From the NCBI RefSeq assembly GCF_016919405.1, contig NZ_CP070353.1, positions 1,736,001-1,800,000 on the forward strand: a stretch of 64,000 nucleotides of DNA, written 5' to 3'. Below, piece after piece: positions 56,647 through 64,000 of this stretch (positions within the stretch are counted from its first letter, which is position 1; each line of letters starts with the position of its first letter). The notes beneath the pieces were generated by a model. It ran no database searches. It saw nothing but the letters and a program-made list of their open reading frames with translations, and had not been told where the DNA came from. The translations under genes and the position numbers were made by a program. Source of the DNA: Ensifer sp. PDNC004. GTDB lineage: Bacteria; Pseudomonadota; Alphaproteobacteria; Rhizobiales; Rhizobiaceae.

Positions 56647-57363
56647 ATGCAGATCTATGGGCTTTTCTCGAACGCCGGCGTGACACGTCCGGCAACGTCC
56701 GGCGCCGCCCTCGGAGCAGTGGGCGAAAGCAAGAGCCCTGCGTCAACCGCCCTGCTTCTTGGCCGCAATGACGAAAGTGCCGCGAACCGCGCTGCTGCCG
56801 CAAAAAAGAAGCTCGACGACGTCAAGGAGCAGCTCCGCATGCTGCGGTTCTTCGCATCGGACCCGGAAACGCTTGCAAGGCTTGCCAAGCAGCTTGCACA
56901 ACAGCTCGGCACGGCCGCCCAGCAGCTGGCCGGCGCCGGCGGCGGGGGAGCTGGCGTCTCATCCGCCGCGGCTGCGGCCACCACGGCAGCCACCGCGCTC
57001 GCCGATGCCGGTAGCGCGCAGGCGGATACGTCGGGCGCGCAAGCCGATGCCACCGCTGACAGTGAGGCTGAGCCCTCATCGGGACCGGCAAGCTTTGCCG
57101 AGCGCGCCTACCGCGAATTCGGCGGGGATAACGACAGCTCTGACGTCGTGGCGAAGGTGGCAGCCGAACTCAAATCCGTTGCCGAACAGGTGAAACAACT
57201 GCTGCGCAAGGCGGAGCAGGAATTGCGCGCCAAGGGATCCGGCCGTGATGCGGATGAGGCCCGTACTGCCGGCCAGGCGCTTTCGGCCGCCACTAGCAAC
57301 ATCGAGAGCGCTGGCGGTGGCACGACCGTTTCCCTCAGCATCCCGACAAGTATCTCGGTCTGA
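56647..57363 (+). CDS. Alanine-rich hypothetical protein with coiled coil
   Basis: A 238-residue polar protein without a signal peptide. Central helices (KKKLDDVKEQLRMLRFF, then LAKQLAQQLGTAAQQL) look like coiled coil; about residues 95-140 are low-complexity Ala/Gly/Ser/Asp. The C-terminal part (SDVVAKVAAELKSVAEQVKQLLRKAEQ) is another helix, and the last residues are Ser/Thr-rich (GGTTVSLSIPTSISV). The start MQIYGLFSNAG and domain pattern are not familiar. GGAGG precedes the ATG. It is isolated between a terminator and sufE. Confidence 0.75.
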   Translation: MQIYGLFSNAGVTRPATSGAALGAVGESKSPASTALLLGRNDESAANRAAAAKKKLDDVKEQLRMLRFFASDPETLARLAKQLAQQLGTAAQQLAGAGGGGAGVSSAAAAATTAATALADAGSAQADTSGAQADATADSEAEPSSGPASFAERAYREFGGDNDSSDVVAKVAAELKSVAEQVKQLLRKAEQELRAKGSGRDADEARTAGQALSAATSNIESAGGGTTVSLSIPTSISV

Positions 57364-57536
57364 CCGGGAAAGCGGTTGCCGTATCCGTCGCACATTTGCC
57401 GGTTCTCAATGGCTCTGCCATCGCCTATATGATGGCTGAACGCCCGAGCGCCTGAAGGCGACGGGCAAGAACAGGGATGAAAGTGTTCGCGGCAAGGGCC
57501 GTCGAGCTTATAATCTCCCGACGAATGGACCAGACC

Positions 57537-57959
57537 ATGACGACGCTCGACCAGATCATCGACGATTTCGCCTTTCTTGAAGAATGGGAGGATCGCTATC
57601 GCTATGTGATCGAGCTCGGCAAGGCGCTGCCGGAGATGCCTGAAGCCAAGCGCACGCAGGAAAACAAGGTTCAGGGCTGCGCCAGCCAGGTCTGGCTCGT
57701 CACCAATGCGGCCGGCGATCCCGAGGATCCCGTCCTCAACTTCGAAGGCGAGTCCGACGCCCATATCGTGCGCGGGCTCGTCGCCATCGTGCTGGCCATC
57801 TACTCCGGCAAGCATGCCTCCGAAATCGCCAGGACCGACGCGATCGACACCTTCGGGAAGATCGGCCTGATCGAACACCTTTCGACCCAGCGCGCCAACG
57901 GCCTGCGCTCGATGATCCGCCGCATCAAGAACGAGGCGGAGCTTCGCCTGGCGGCCTGA
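57537..57959 (+). CDS. sufE: Iron-sulfur assembly sulfur acceptor SufE
   Basis: A 140-residue SufE that takes persulfide sulfur from SufS. The catalytic Cys48 is in QENKVQGCASQVWL, and the start TTLDQIIDDFAFLEEWEDRYRYVIELG is family-typical. The ATG at 57537 gives the usual length; ATG at 57525 and 57477 are also open. Cytoplasmic. There is no suf operon partner next to it, which is common for rhizobial sufE copies. A hairpin (TCGCGCGT / ACGCGCGA, 57980-58000) and a partial palindromic repeat follow. Confidence 0.94.
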   Translation: MTTLDQIIDDFAFLEEWEDRYRYVIELGKALPEMPEAKRTQENKVQGCASQVWLVTNAAGDPEDPVLNFEGESDAHIVRGLVAIVLAIYSGKHASEIARTDAIDTFGKIGLIEHLSTQRANGLRSMIRRIKNEAELRLAA

Positions 57960-58010
57960 CGCGCAGCCATTGGCGAGCATCGCGCGTTCAAGACGCGCGA
58001 CCTTTCACTG

Positions 58011-58046
58011 ACCTTTGCGCGTCCGGTATGACGCGCCGCGCTGTAG
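58011..58046 (+). repeat. Palindromic intergenic repeat, copy C (partial)
   Basis: Keeps only the second hairpin of copy A: CCTTTGCGCGTCCGGTATGA then CGCGCCGCGCTGTAG. The first hairpin is replaced by an unrelated hairpin at 57980-58000. It lies past sufE. Confidence 0.6.
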
Positions 58047-58192
58047 TGGCAATCGTCGTGGCCGGACTTCGGGACGCCGACGTTTTGGAGTTGCCTCTCC
58101 TGGAGGGTGCGCCAGCACGTCGCCTGCTCGAGCCAAACTCCGGCATCGACGCGGGAAAAAGTCAGGGGGCGAACCGTCCCGCTTGCCCCATG

Positions 58193-58822
58193 TCAGCGTC
58201 CTGCATGGAGACTGACCTCTTCTTCCGCCGGATGCTCGACCATGTCCAATGTCACGGCGTCCTTCCAACGGTTGGTTAGAAAATCAATCAAGGCCCGGGC
58301 CGCCGGCCCCATCGGCCGGGACGGACAAACACAATAGATGCCTGTCTCCTTTCCTGCCCAACGAGGGAGTACCTGAACCAATTTGCCGCTGCGGATCGAC
58401 GCGGCCATGGTCACCTCAGAATGAAAGGCGATGCCTTGGCCATCGATGGCAAGCTGATGGACCGCGTCTCCGTTGTCGGCACGCACCCTCCCGCGCGGCC
58501 GAAAGGACCTTCCTCCGGTCGGGCCGAACAGCCGCCAGACCTCACCGTCGTGGTTTGCCGTCGACACGACGCATTCGTACCGCTTGAGTTCATCAATCTC
58601 CGCGGGATCGCCATGGATTTCGAGATAGGCCGGCGAGGCCATGAGAATTCTGCGATTGCTGAGAAGTTTGCGGGCGACCAGGCTCGAGTCCTGGAGATTG
58701 CCGATACGGATTGCCACCGTAACCCCCTCGGCGACGAGATCGACGTATCGGTCGGTCATCAGAAGGTCGAGCCGCAGTTGCGGGTAAGCAGCCAGGAAGG
58801 CCGACAGATATGGCACGACGTG
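58193..58822 (-). pseudogene. LysR-family regulator, 5' part missing
   Basis: Only the effector-binding half of a LysR-type regulator remains: homology starts near HVVPYLSAFLAAYPQLRLDLLMTDRYVDL and runs to the stop at 58193. The helix-turn-helix and about the first 100 residues are gone. On the other side of the break, from 58819, the sequence matches a different gene, running the other way. An open frame continues to 58918, but residues before HVVPY are an antisense reading of that gene. It cannot bind DNA as it stands. Confidence 0.8.
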
Positions 58823-59505
58823 CCATCGCGACGACCAGCGCCGGCGTAGCATGGTCACTTGGCTATCGCGACGGAAATGCCGTTCCACTGTACGGGCACC
58901 TGGCAAGCGTCGCAGCAATCGCCCGCGTGACCAGAGTGCCGCTCAGCGTCGACATTGAAGCAGGTTACACCGATGACGAGGCGGAGATGGCCCGGACGAT
59001 CGCTCGTTTCATCGAGGCCGGCGCGGTTGGGATCAACATCCAGGATGGCGCCGGCACGCCGGATCTGCTCTGCCGCAAGATCGAGCGGACCCGAGAGACG
59101 GCGGAGCGGCTTGGCATCAGACTCTACATCAACGCGCGCACGGATGTTTACGCGCGAGCACTCGCAGCCGCCAGCGACCGTGTGAAGGAGGTGCTTGCCC
59201 GCGCCAGACAGTACCGGGACGCGGGAGCCGACGGCTTGTTCGTGCTCGGGGTGACCGATCGGACCGAGATTCGTGAAATCGCAAAAGGCACCGAACTGCT
59301 GCTGAACGTCATTGCCTGGCCCGGCTTGCCTGCCGCCGCTGAACTATCCGCGCTTGGTTTATCTCGGATCAGCGTCAGGTCATGGATTCCCCAGACGTTG
59401 TGGCTGCAGACGTCGACGTTGGTGACGAACTTCCTCGCCGATGGGCGGTCCGAGGCGCTCTTTGAGCATGCGGCGCCATATCCGGAGATCAATGCATATT
59501 TTTGA
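58810..59505 (+). pseudogene. Isocitrate lyase/PEP mutase family protein, 5' part missing
   Basis: A 231-residue frame matching the ICL/PEP-mutase family (phosphonopyruvate or methylisocitrate lyase-like) from AIATTSAGVAWSLGY to the end, including DIEAGY (metal site), GAVGINIQDG and INARTDVYA. The first 30-35 residues (usual MASK...NAWDAGSA) are missing, replaced by MARR read from the antisense of the LysR remnant. Key metal residues remain, so partial function is not excluded, but the barrel lacks its first strand. Convergent side: mucR 210 bases on. Confidence 0.75.
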
Positions 59506-59613
59506 GCCGCGCTGGATGCGCCCACTCATCTTCCCCAGACGCCAAGGGCGATCATGATACGTTGTGATGCTGCATCCATTTGTGGCGGGCCCCCGTGGAC
59601 CAGGCGGCTGAAA

Positions 59614-59647
59614 CACGATGGCCGGGCGCATAGGCCCGGCCATCGTG
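59614..59647. terminator. Bidirectional terminator hairpin
   Basis: CACGATGGCCGGGC (59614-59627) and GCCCGGCCATCGTG (59634-59647) form a perfect 14-bp stem with a 6-base loop between the ICL-family remnant and mucR, which converge here. Short T-containing runs lie on both sides (TTTC toward mucR's downstream side, ATTGAATTT on the other). Confidence 0.7.
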
Positions 59648-59715
59648 ATTGAATTTCCCGCTCACGGCCAAGCAGCCACCACGGGCTGCCCGCATCTTCA
59701 GCGGGACGACTGGTC

Positions 59716-60147
59716 TTACTTGCCGCGGCGCTTGCGGCGCTGGCCGAGGCCCATTTCCTTGGCGAGGCGCGAGCGTGCTTCCGCATAGGCGGGCGCGACC
59801 ATCGGGTAATCGGTCGGCAGGTCCCACTTCTCGCGGTATTCTTCCGGCGACAGATTGTGGTGGGTCATCAGGTGGCGCTTCAGCGACTTGAAGGTGCCGC
59901 CGCATTCGAGGCAGGTGATCTGGTCGTCCTGAACGGACTTGCGAACCGATACGGCCGGCTTCGGCTTTTCGACGGGAATGACGACCGGCGCGGGAGCCGC
60001 CGTGTTGTTCAGCGCCGAATGCACATCTGCGATCAGCGTGGGAAGCTCGGCGACCGGAACCACATGATTGCTGACGTAGGCGGCAACGATTTCCGCCGTC
60101 AGCTCAACCAGAAGTTCATGGCTCGCGCCAAGCGCTGTTTCAGTCAT
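59716..60147 (-). CDS. mucR: MucR-family transcription regulator
   Basis: A 143-residue Ros/MucR zinc-finger regulator controlling exopolysaccharide, motility and symbiosis genes in rhizobia. An N-terminal helical oligomer part (about 5-45) and a linker precede the C2H2-type finger with Cys79, Cys82, His92 and His96/97 ([30 protein letters not shown]). The C-terminal basic tail (GQRRKRRGK) fits DNA binding. A hairpin in the leader near the ribosome site may allow control. Next to the pha antiporter operon, as in Sinorhizobium. Confidence 0.95.
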   Translation of the reverse strand: MTETALGASHELLVELTAEIVAAYVSNHVVPVAELPTLIADVHSALNNTAAPAPVVIPVEKPKPAVSVRKSVQDDQITCLECGGTFKSLKRHLMTHHNLSPEEYREKWDLPTDYPMVAPAYAEARSRLAKEMGLGQRRKRRGK

Positions 60148-60548
60148 TTCTTTCTCCTATCGGACTTAAGCACAACCCGAAACGGCGTTTCGGGGGAGGA
60201 ACGCTTGCAAGAGCCGTCAGGAAGCCTTGGCTGCCTTGGGATGGACCATCAACGCGGCAAGGAGAAACACCGGCCGCGATATCAAGAGCTGGAACTTGAT
60301 TACAAAACCTGCTGCCGAGTCACCGGTGACGACCGAACTCTCAAAGCAACGATCAACATTCACAACTCAAGCTGGAATTTCAGATCAAAGTATTTTCCAC
60401 GACGACACTTTACATTTACTCGATTAACATCGATGCGCGAAATGTCCAAACATAAATTTAGCGGCGCTTAGCAAGTTTATCTCCAAATTGCTAAAATGGC
60501 CACACTCGATCGTAATGTTCTGAAATACAGTTTCAGAACTGTCGTCGA
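60148..60548. other. mucR upstream region
   Basis: About 400 bases, AT-rich in its central and right parts (60290-60540), as expected for an autoregulated MucR promoter since MucR prefers AT-rich DNA. Contains the leader hairpin at 60176-60194 and another hairpin (GTTCTGAAA 60517-60525, TTTCAGAAC 60531-60539) beside the phaG stop. No gene is seen. Confidence 0.45.
60176..60194 (-). promoter_or_regulatory. Hairpin in the mucR leader
   Basis: CCCGAAAC (60176-60183), loop GGC, GTTTCGGG (60187-60194): an 8-bp perfect stem about 30 bases upstream of the mucR start, close to its GGAGAAAG ribosome site. It may slow translation or serve as an operator. Confidence 0.5.
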
Positions 60549-60908
60549 TCAGTCGCAACGCGGCTCTTCCTTTTGCGGAAGCTGATCTATGACAGACAGC
60601 TTAGTCAGCCTGTAACCTGCCTGATGTGCGGCTTTTGCCAAGAGATGAGCCGAGATCGGCGCAGTCAGAACGAAGAAAAGGAAGCCTGCAAGCGCGCGAA
60701 TCAAAATAGCCGGATCGAGAGAATGCACGCCCGCGGCCAGAAGCAACAGGCCCGATCCGATCGTGCCGGCCTTGGAGGCCGCATGCATGCGCGTATAGAG
60801 ATCGGGGAAACGGATGATGCCGATCGCCGCCAGCAGCGAAAAGATCGCACCGACGACCAACAGGACGGCGACCAGCAGGGTAACGGCCATATCGAGCACC
60901 GGGCTCAT
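60549..60908 (-). CDS. phaG: Pha/Mrp antiporter subunit G
   Basis: A 119-residue membrane subunit with three helices (about 8-30, 45-62, 68-88) of the MnhG/PhaG family: [27 protein letters not shown] is the signature. It is the last gene of the multi-subunit Pha2/Mrp cation-proton antiporter, overlapping phaF by 4 bases. The ATG at 60908 is fixed by that overlap. The C-terminus is polar. Confidence 0.92.
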   Translation of the reverse strand: MSPVLDMAVTLLVAVLLVVGAIFSLLAAIGIIRFPDLYTRMHAASKAGTIGSGLLLLAAGVHSLDPAILIRALAGFLFFVLTAPISAHLLAKAAHQAGYRLTKLSVIDQLPQKEEPRCD

Positions 60909-61288
60909 CGGCGTCCTCCCTTGCGCTTGCGCTGCGTCGATTTGCCCCTTGGCGCCGCCCCGCCTTTGGCCTGCGGCACGCGTCCGTCGGCGACGGCTTT
61001 CTCGGGCGAGAGGCCGCGCGCCAGCACGAAGCGCGCAAAAGCGACCGTCGCCAGGAAGCCGACAAGGCCGAGCGCGATGGCAATGTCGATGTAGAGGTTG
61101 AAGCCGGTGCGAATGGCAACGACGGCGATGAGGCCGATGGCGATCGCAACCAGCATATCGAGGCCGAGCACGCGGTCCGGCAGCGTCGGGCCGCGAATGA
61201 TGCGCCAGACCGTTATCAGCAGCGCTGCCGACAGCGCGGCCAGCGCAAAGCCGGTGGCAAGGGCGAGGATATGTGCCGACAGGGTCAT
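60905..61288 (-). CDS. phaF: Pha/Mrp antiporter subunit F
   Basis: A 127-residue membrane subunit with three helices (about 5-28, 38-58, 63-83) of the MnhF/PhaF family: [24 protein letters not shown] is diagnostic. The C-terminal part is basic and variable ([13 protein letters not shown]). Overlaps phaG and phaE by 4 bases each. Part of the Na+(K+)/H+ antiporter. Confidence 0.92.
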   Translation of the reverse strand: MTLSAHILALATGFALAALSAALLITVWRIIRGPTLPDRVLGLDMLVAIAIGLIAVVAIRTGFNLYIDIAIALGLVGFLATVAFARFVLARGLSPEKAVADGRVPQAKGGAAPRGKSTQRKRKGGRR

Positions 61289-61761
61289 TCGAAGGCCTCC
61301 TTGATCCGGCGCTCGAAGCCATTGGCGATATCGCGCCTGAGGCCGCCCGGATCGGCACAGTCGAGCGCATGGACATAGAGCGTCTTGCGGTCGTCGGAGA
61401 CGTCGACCGACAGCGTTCCCGGCGTCAGCGTGATGAGATTGGCCAGCAGCGCGATTTCGAAGTCGCTCTTTACCGTCAGCGGATAGGCGAAGATGCCGGG
61501 CTTCAGCACCATCTTCGGCTGGATGACCAACAAGGCGACCTTGGTCGCCGAGATCGCCAGTTCCTTGAAGAACAGCGCGGTCAGCAGGAAGAGCTTGATC
61601 GGGCGCACCGGGTAGGCAACGGGCTCAAGCTCGCGCCGGATGAGAAAGAGCGACAGCGCTCCGACGGCAAAACCGAGGATCAGGTTGGCCGGCGAGAAGC
61701 TGGCGCTGATCGCGCCCCAGATCGCCGTGAACACGAGATTGATGGTCAGGAACTTGGTCAC
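61285..61761 (-). CDS. phaE: Pha/Mrp antiporter subunit E
   Basis: A 158-residue subunit of the MnhE/PhaE family, with two to three helices (about 5-30, 55-75, 95-115) and the [26 protein letters not shown] block near 112-138. It overlaps phaF and phaD by 4 bases each. Functions with the other Pha subunits in monovalent cation/proton exchange. Confidence 0.93.
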   Translation of the reverse strand: MTKFLTINLVFTAIWGAISASFSPANLILGFAVGALSLFLIRRELEPVAYPVRPIKLFLLTALFFKELAISATKVALLVIQPKMVLKPGIFAYPLTVKSDFEIALLANLITLTPGTLSVDVSDDRKTLYVHALDCADPGGLRRDIANGFERRIKEAFE

Positions 61762-63320
61762 GGGGCACCTCCCGGGAAGACCGAGTTCAGGTAGGCCGAC
61801 GGCTCGGAAAGGCCTGCGGCGGCATTCTGAACCATGGATAGCAGCGGCTCGGGATAAAGGCCGATGGCGAGCGCCAGCACAGTCAAGGCGGTGAGCGGCA
61901 ACAGAGCCGCCGGCGCGATCGTCGCGGACGCAGAGGCGCCCTCAGTGGACCCCGCATCGCGCCAATAGGCGAGCAGGAAGAAACGGCCGGTGACGATGGT
62001 CGTCAGGAAGCCGGTCAGAAGCAGGACGGCTGCCAGCCACCAGGCGCCGATATCGAGCGCCGCCTTGACCAGCATGACCTTCGGCCAGAAGCCGGAGAAC
62101 GGCGGCAGGCCGGACACGGCGAAGGCAAGCATGAGCGTCAGCGCCGCGAAACCGGCATGGCGGCGATAGAGGCCTGCCAGCGAGGTCAACGAGAAGCTGC
62201 CGCCGAGCCTCGCTGCGATACCGGACGCCAGGTAAAGCGCGGTCATGACGAGCATCGAATGCAGCGCATAGAAGATCGCGCCGCCGATACCGCCCGGGCC
62301 GCCGACGGCGACGCCAGCGAGGATCGAGCCGATGCCGGAGACGACGAGATAGCCGAGCATGCGGCGGAAGTCCGACTGGGCCAGCGCACCAAGCACGCCG
62401 ACGAGCATCGTCAGCGCGCCGGCAATGGCGATGAAGAAGCTCAACTCCTCGCGCTCGACCGGCAGCAGCATGACGGTGACGCGGATGAGCGCGTAGATCC
62501 CGACCTTGGTGAGAAGGCCGGCAAACAGGGCCGACACCACCACGCGCGGCGTATGGTAGGAGGCCGGCAGCCAGAAATTCACCGGGAATGCGGCAGCCTT
62601 CATGCCGAAGGCAAGCAGGAACAGCGCCGTCAGCGTCATCAGCGGCGCAGTGCCCGCGAGCCCCTCGGCCTTGCGGGCGATGTCGGCCATGTTGAGCGTG
62701 CCGAAGCTTGCATAGAGATAGCCTGTGGTGATCAGGAACAGGGTGGTCGCAACGAGGTTGAGGAAGCCGTATTTCACCGCGCCGTCGATCTGCTCGCGTT
62801 CGGAGCCGAGCACGATCAGGCCGAAGGACGAGATCAGCAGCACCTCGAACCAGACGTAGAGATTGAAGACATCGCCGGTCAGGAAGGCGCCGGACACCCC
62901 CGCCATCAGCAGCATCAGGAACGGATAGAAGCCGTAGCGCCGGCCGCTGTCGTTGATATCGGCAAGCGAATAGATGCCGCCTGCGAGCGCCACGACGGAG
63001 GCGGTGAGCGCAAAGAGCGCGCCGGTCAGGTCGACGGTGAAGGCAATGCCGAAGGGTGGCAGCCAGCGCCCCATCACCATCGTTACCGGTCCGCTTGCAA
63101 GCACATGGCGCAGAAGAAGCACATCGATGATGACGAGCCCGGCCAGCCCGGCAACGGCGACGTAGGGATGCCAATCGATCTTCCGGCGCAGCATTACGAG
63201 CAGTGCGCCGATTGCAAGGCACCAGGCAACCGGCAGGATCACCAGCCAGTCGGCAGACGCGACGGGCTCGAGCACGAGTGCGGCGGAGAGATCTGCGGGA
63301 GGAGAGGTTGTAGCGGCCAT
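61758..63320 (-). CDS. phaD: Pha/Mrp antiporter subunit D
   Basis: A 520-residue subunit homologous to respiratory complex I NuoN/NuoM proton channels. Fourteen or so helices, the conserved Glu in YVWFEVLLISSFGLIVLG near 160 and Lys in LTKVGIYALIRV near 270. The ATG at 63320 is preferred over the in-frame one at 63371, which would overlap phaC; the gap is then 7 bases. Overlaps phaE by 4 bases. Confidence 0.93.
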   Translation of the reverse strand: MAATTSPPADLSAALVLEPVASADWLVILPVAWCLAIGALLVMLRRKIDWHPYVAVAGLAGLVIIDVLLLRHVLASGPVTMVMGRWLPPFGIAFTVDLTGALFALTASVVALAGGIYSLADINDSGRRYGFYPFLMLLMAGVSGAFLTGDVFNLYVWFEVLLISSFGLIVLGSEREQIDGAVKYGFLNLVATTLFLITTGYLYASFGTLNMADIARKAEGLAGTAPLMTLTALFLLAFGMKAAAFPVNFWLPASYHTPRVVVSALFAGLLTKVGIYALIRVTVMLLPVEREELSFFIAIAGALTMLVGVLGALAQSDFRRMLGYLVVSGIGSILAGVAVGGPGGIGGAIFYALHSMLVMTALYLASGIAARLGGSFSLTSLAGLYRRHAGFAALTLMLAFAVSGLPPFSGFWPKVMLVKAALDIGAWWLAAVLLLTGFLTTIVTGRFFLLAYWRDAGSTEGASASATIAPAALLPLTALTVLALAIGLYPEPLLSMVQNAAAGLSEPSAYLNSVFPGGAP

Positions 63321-63327
63321 GGGTCGG

Positions 63328-63705
63328 TCAGTATCCAAGCGGCGGGGCCGGCTCGTCCTTCGGCTCGGCAACGCGCATCTCGTCGGTGTTGTCGGTTTGC
63401 AGCTCCTCGTAGGCCCGCCAGGCGAGAACCAGCAGAAACGCGAAGAAGGAGAAGGAGATGACGATCGCCGTCAGGATCAGCGCCTGCGGCAGGGCGTTGG
63501 CGGCGGGACCGACGAGCGCATCCTGATCGCCAGGGACGACCGGAGGCACGCCGCGGGTCAGCCGACCGCCGGTGAAGATCAAAAGGTTGACGGCATTGCC
63601 GAGGATGGCGACGCCAAGCAGCACCCGGATGATATACTTCGACAGGAGCAGATAGACGGCGACCGTGAAGAAGATGCCGACAAGCAGAGCGAACCAGGCT
63701 TCCAT
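63328..63705 (-). CDS. phaC: Pha/Mrp antiporter subunit C
   Basis: A 125-residue subunit related to NuoK: three helices (about 4-22, 27-48, 73-97) with the GVAILGNAVNLLIF motif near 31-44 and DALVGPAANALPQALILTAIVISF. Start overlaps the stop of the next gene by one base (TAATG). The C-terminus is acidic and variable. Confidence 0.93.
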   Translation of the reverse strand: MEAWFALLVGIFFTVAVYLLLSKYIIRVLLGVAILGNAVNLLIFTGGRLTRGVPPVVPGDQDALVGPAANALPQALILTAIVISFSFFAFLLVLAWRAYEELQTDNTDEMRVAEPKDEPAPPLGY

Positions 63706-64000
63706 TACTCGCCTCCCCGCTCTTCGAGCGAAAGCGCAATCGAACTGATCGCGCCGACGACCACCAGATAGACGCCGCAATCGAACAGCATCACCGTCGA
63801 GAGCGGCACTTCCAGGCCGAGCACCGAAGGATAGATCCACAGGCCGGTCATGAAGGGCACGCGGGCGGCGATCGAGACCAGGCCGGCGACCGTCGCGGCC
63901 AGGAGGCCCGCCCCGGCAATCGCCATCGGGTGGAAATAGATCGCACGACGCACCGTCTCGACGCCGCAAGCGATGCCGTAGATCGCCAGCGCCGACACCG
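63705..64000 (-). CDS. Pha/Mrp antiporter subunit B part, cut by window edge
   Basis: The C-terminal 98 residues of a larger membrane protein: helices about 22-45 and 60-80 from the visible start, with FMTGLWIYPSVLGLEVPLSTVMLFDCGVYLVVVGA, the MnhB domain signature. In rhizobia this is fused behind the large PhaA domain as PhaAB; the rest lies beyond the window, so fusion cannot be checked. Stop overlaps phaC start by one base. Confidence 0.9.
   Translation of the reverse strand, partial: VSALAIYGIACGVETVRRAIYFHPMAIAGAGLLAATVAGLVSIAARVPFMTGLWIYPSVLGLEVPLSTVMLFDCGVYLVVVGAISSIALSLEERGGE

Overview
The window reads as a stretch of alphaproteobacterial chromosome from the Sinorhizobium/Ensifer group. 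This rests on high GC, rhizobial gene families (FeuN-FeuP-FeuQ, MucR, cycHJKL beside degP1, a Pha/Mrp antiporter, PleC- and DivJ-like kinases) and gene order that I recall from Sinorhizobium. I could not search a database, so the genus is an inference. I see no rRNA or tRNA gene, no CRISPR array, no transposase and no prophage gene. Almost all of it looks like core chromosome.

Layout. 1-4.6 kb: the end of a PLP aminotransferase, a Sel1-repeat protein, a secreted DUF2147 protein, two tiny exported or membrane peptides, a YnfA-type membrane protein and AMP nucleosidase. 4.6-9.0 kb: an envelope-lipid group (UPF0104 flippase-like protein, GT2 polyprenyl-phosphate transferase, GT39 transferase, diacylglycerol-kinase-like enzyme). 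9.2-14.6 kb: Lrp regulator with divergent EamA exporter, a glycine-betaine-type permease and binding protein without an ATPase, and a CGNR regulator divergent from an alpha/beta hydrolase. 14.7-25.3 kb: ETF-ubiquinone oxidoreductase with a duplicated 3' end, a YegD-like Hsp70, an unusual uracil-DNA glycosylase, two tiny proteins, an MFS and an EamA transporter, and aminopeptidase N.

25.5-42.4 kb is a signalling and envelope block: PleC-like kinase, glnE, an OmpR-type two-component pair, DegP1, the cytochrome c maturation operon cycHJKL, a lipoprotein, and feuN-feuP-feuQ. 43.2-53.8 kb holds a tiny protein with paired palindromes upstream, YjbR, YcgN, a class A penicillin-binding protein, a DUF1214/DUF1254 pair, a DUF883 protein, an SH3 protein with Arg/Asp/Trp repeats, DUF2336, a MerR-TipAS regulator, DUF1491 and a peptidoglycan-binding protein. 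53.8-64 kb holds a DivJ-like kinase, two small hypothetical genes, sufE, a deletion scar joining a headless LysR gene to a headless isocitrate-lyase-family gene, mucR, and the phaG-F-E-D-C-(AB) antiporter operon running off the right edge.

The window links envelope upkeep (DegP1, PBP1A, Feu, lipid glycosylation), cell-cycle phosphorelay control (PleC and DivJ both act on DivK in relatives) and respiration (Cyc proteins, ETF-QO). No complete, clearly undescribed system stands out. The best leads are the lipid-modification group, the deletion fusion, a palindromic intergenic repeat with three copies, several unassigned operator-like sites, and a UDG lacking its expected iron-sulfur cysteines.
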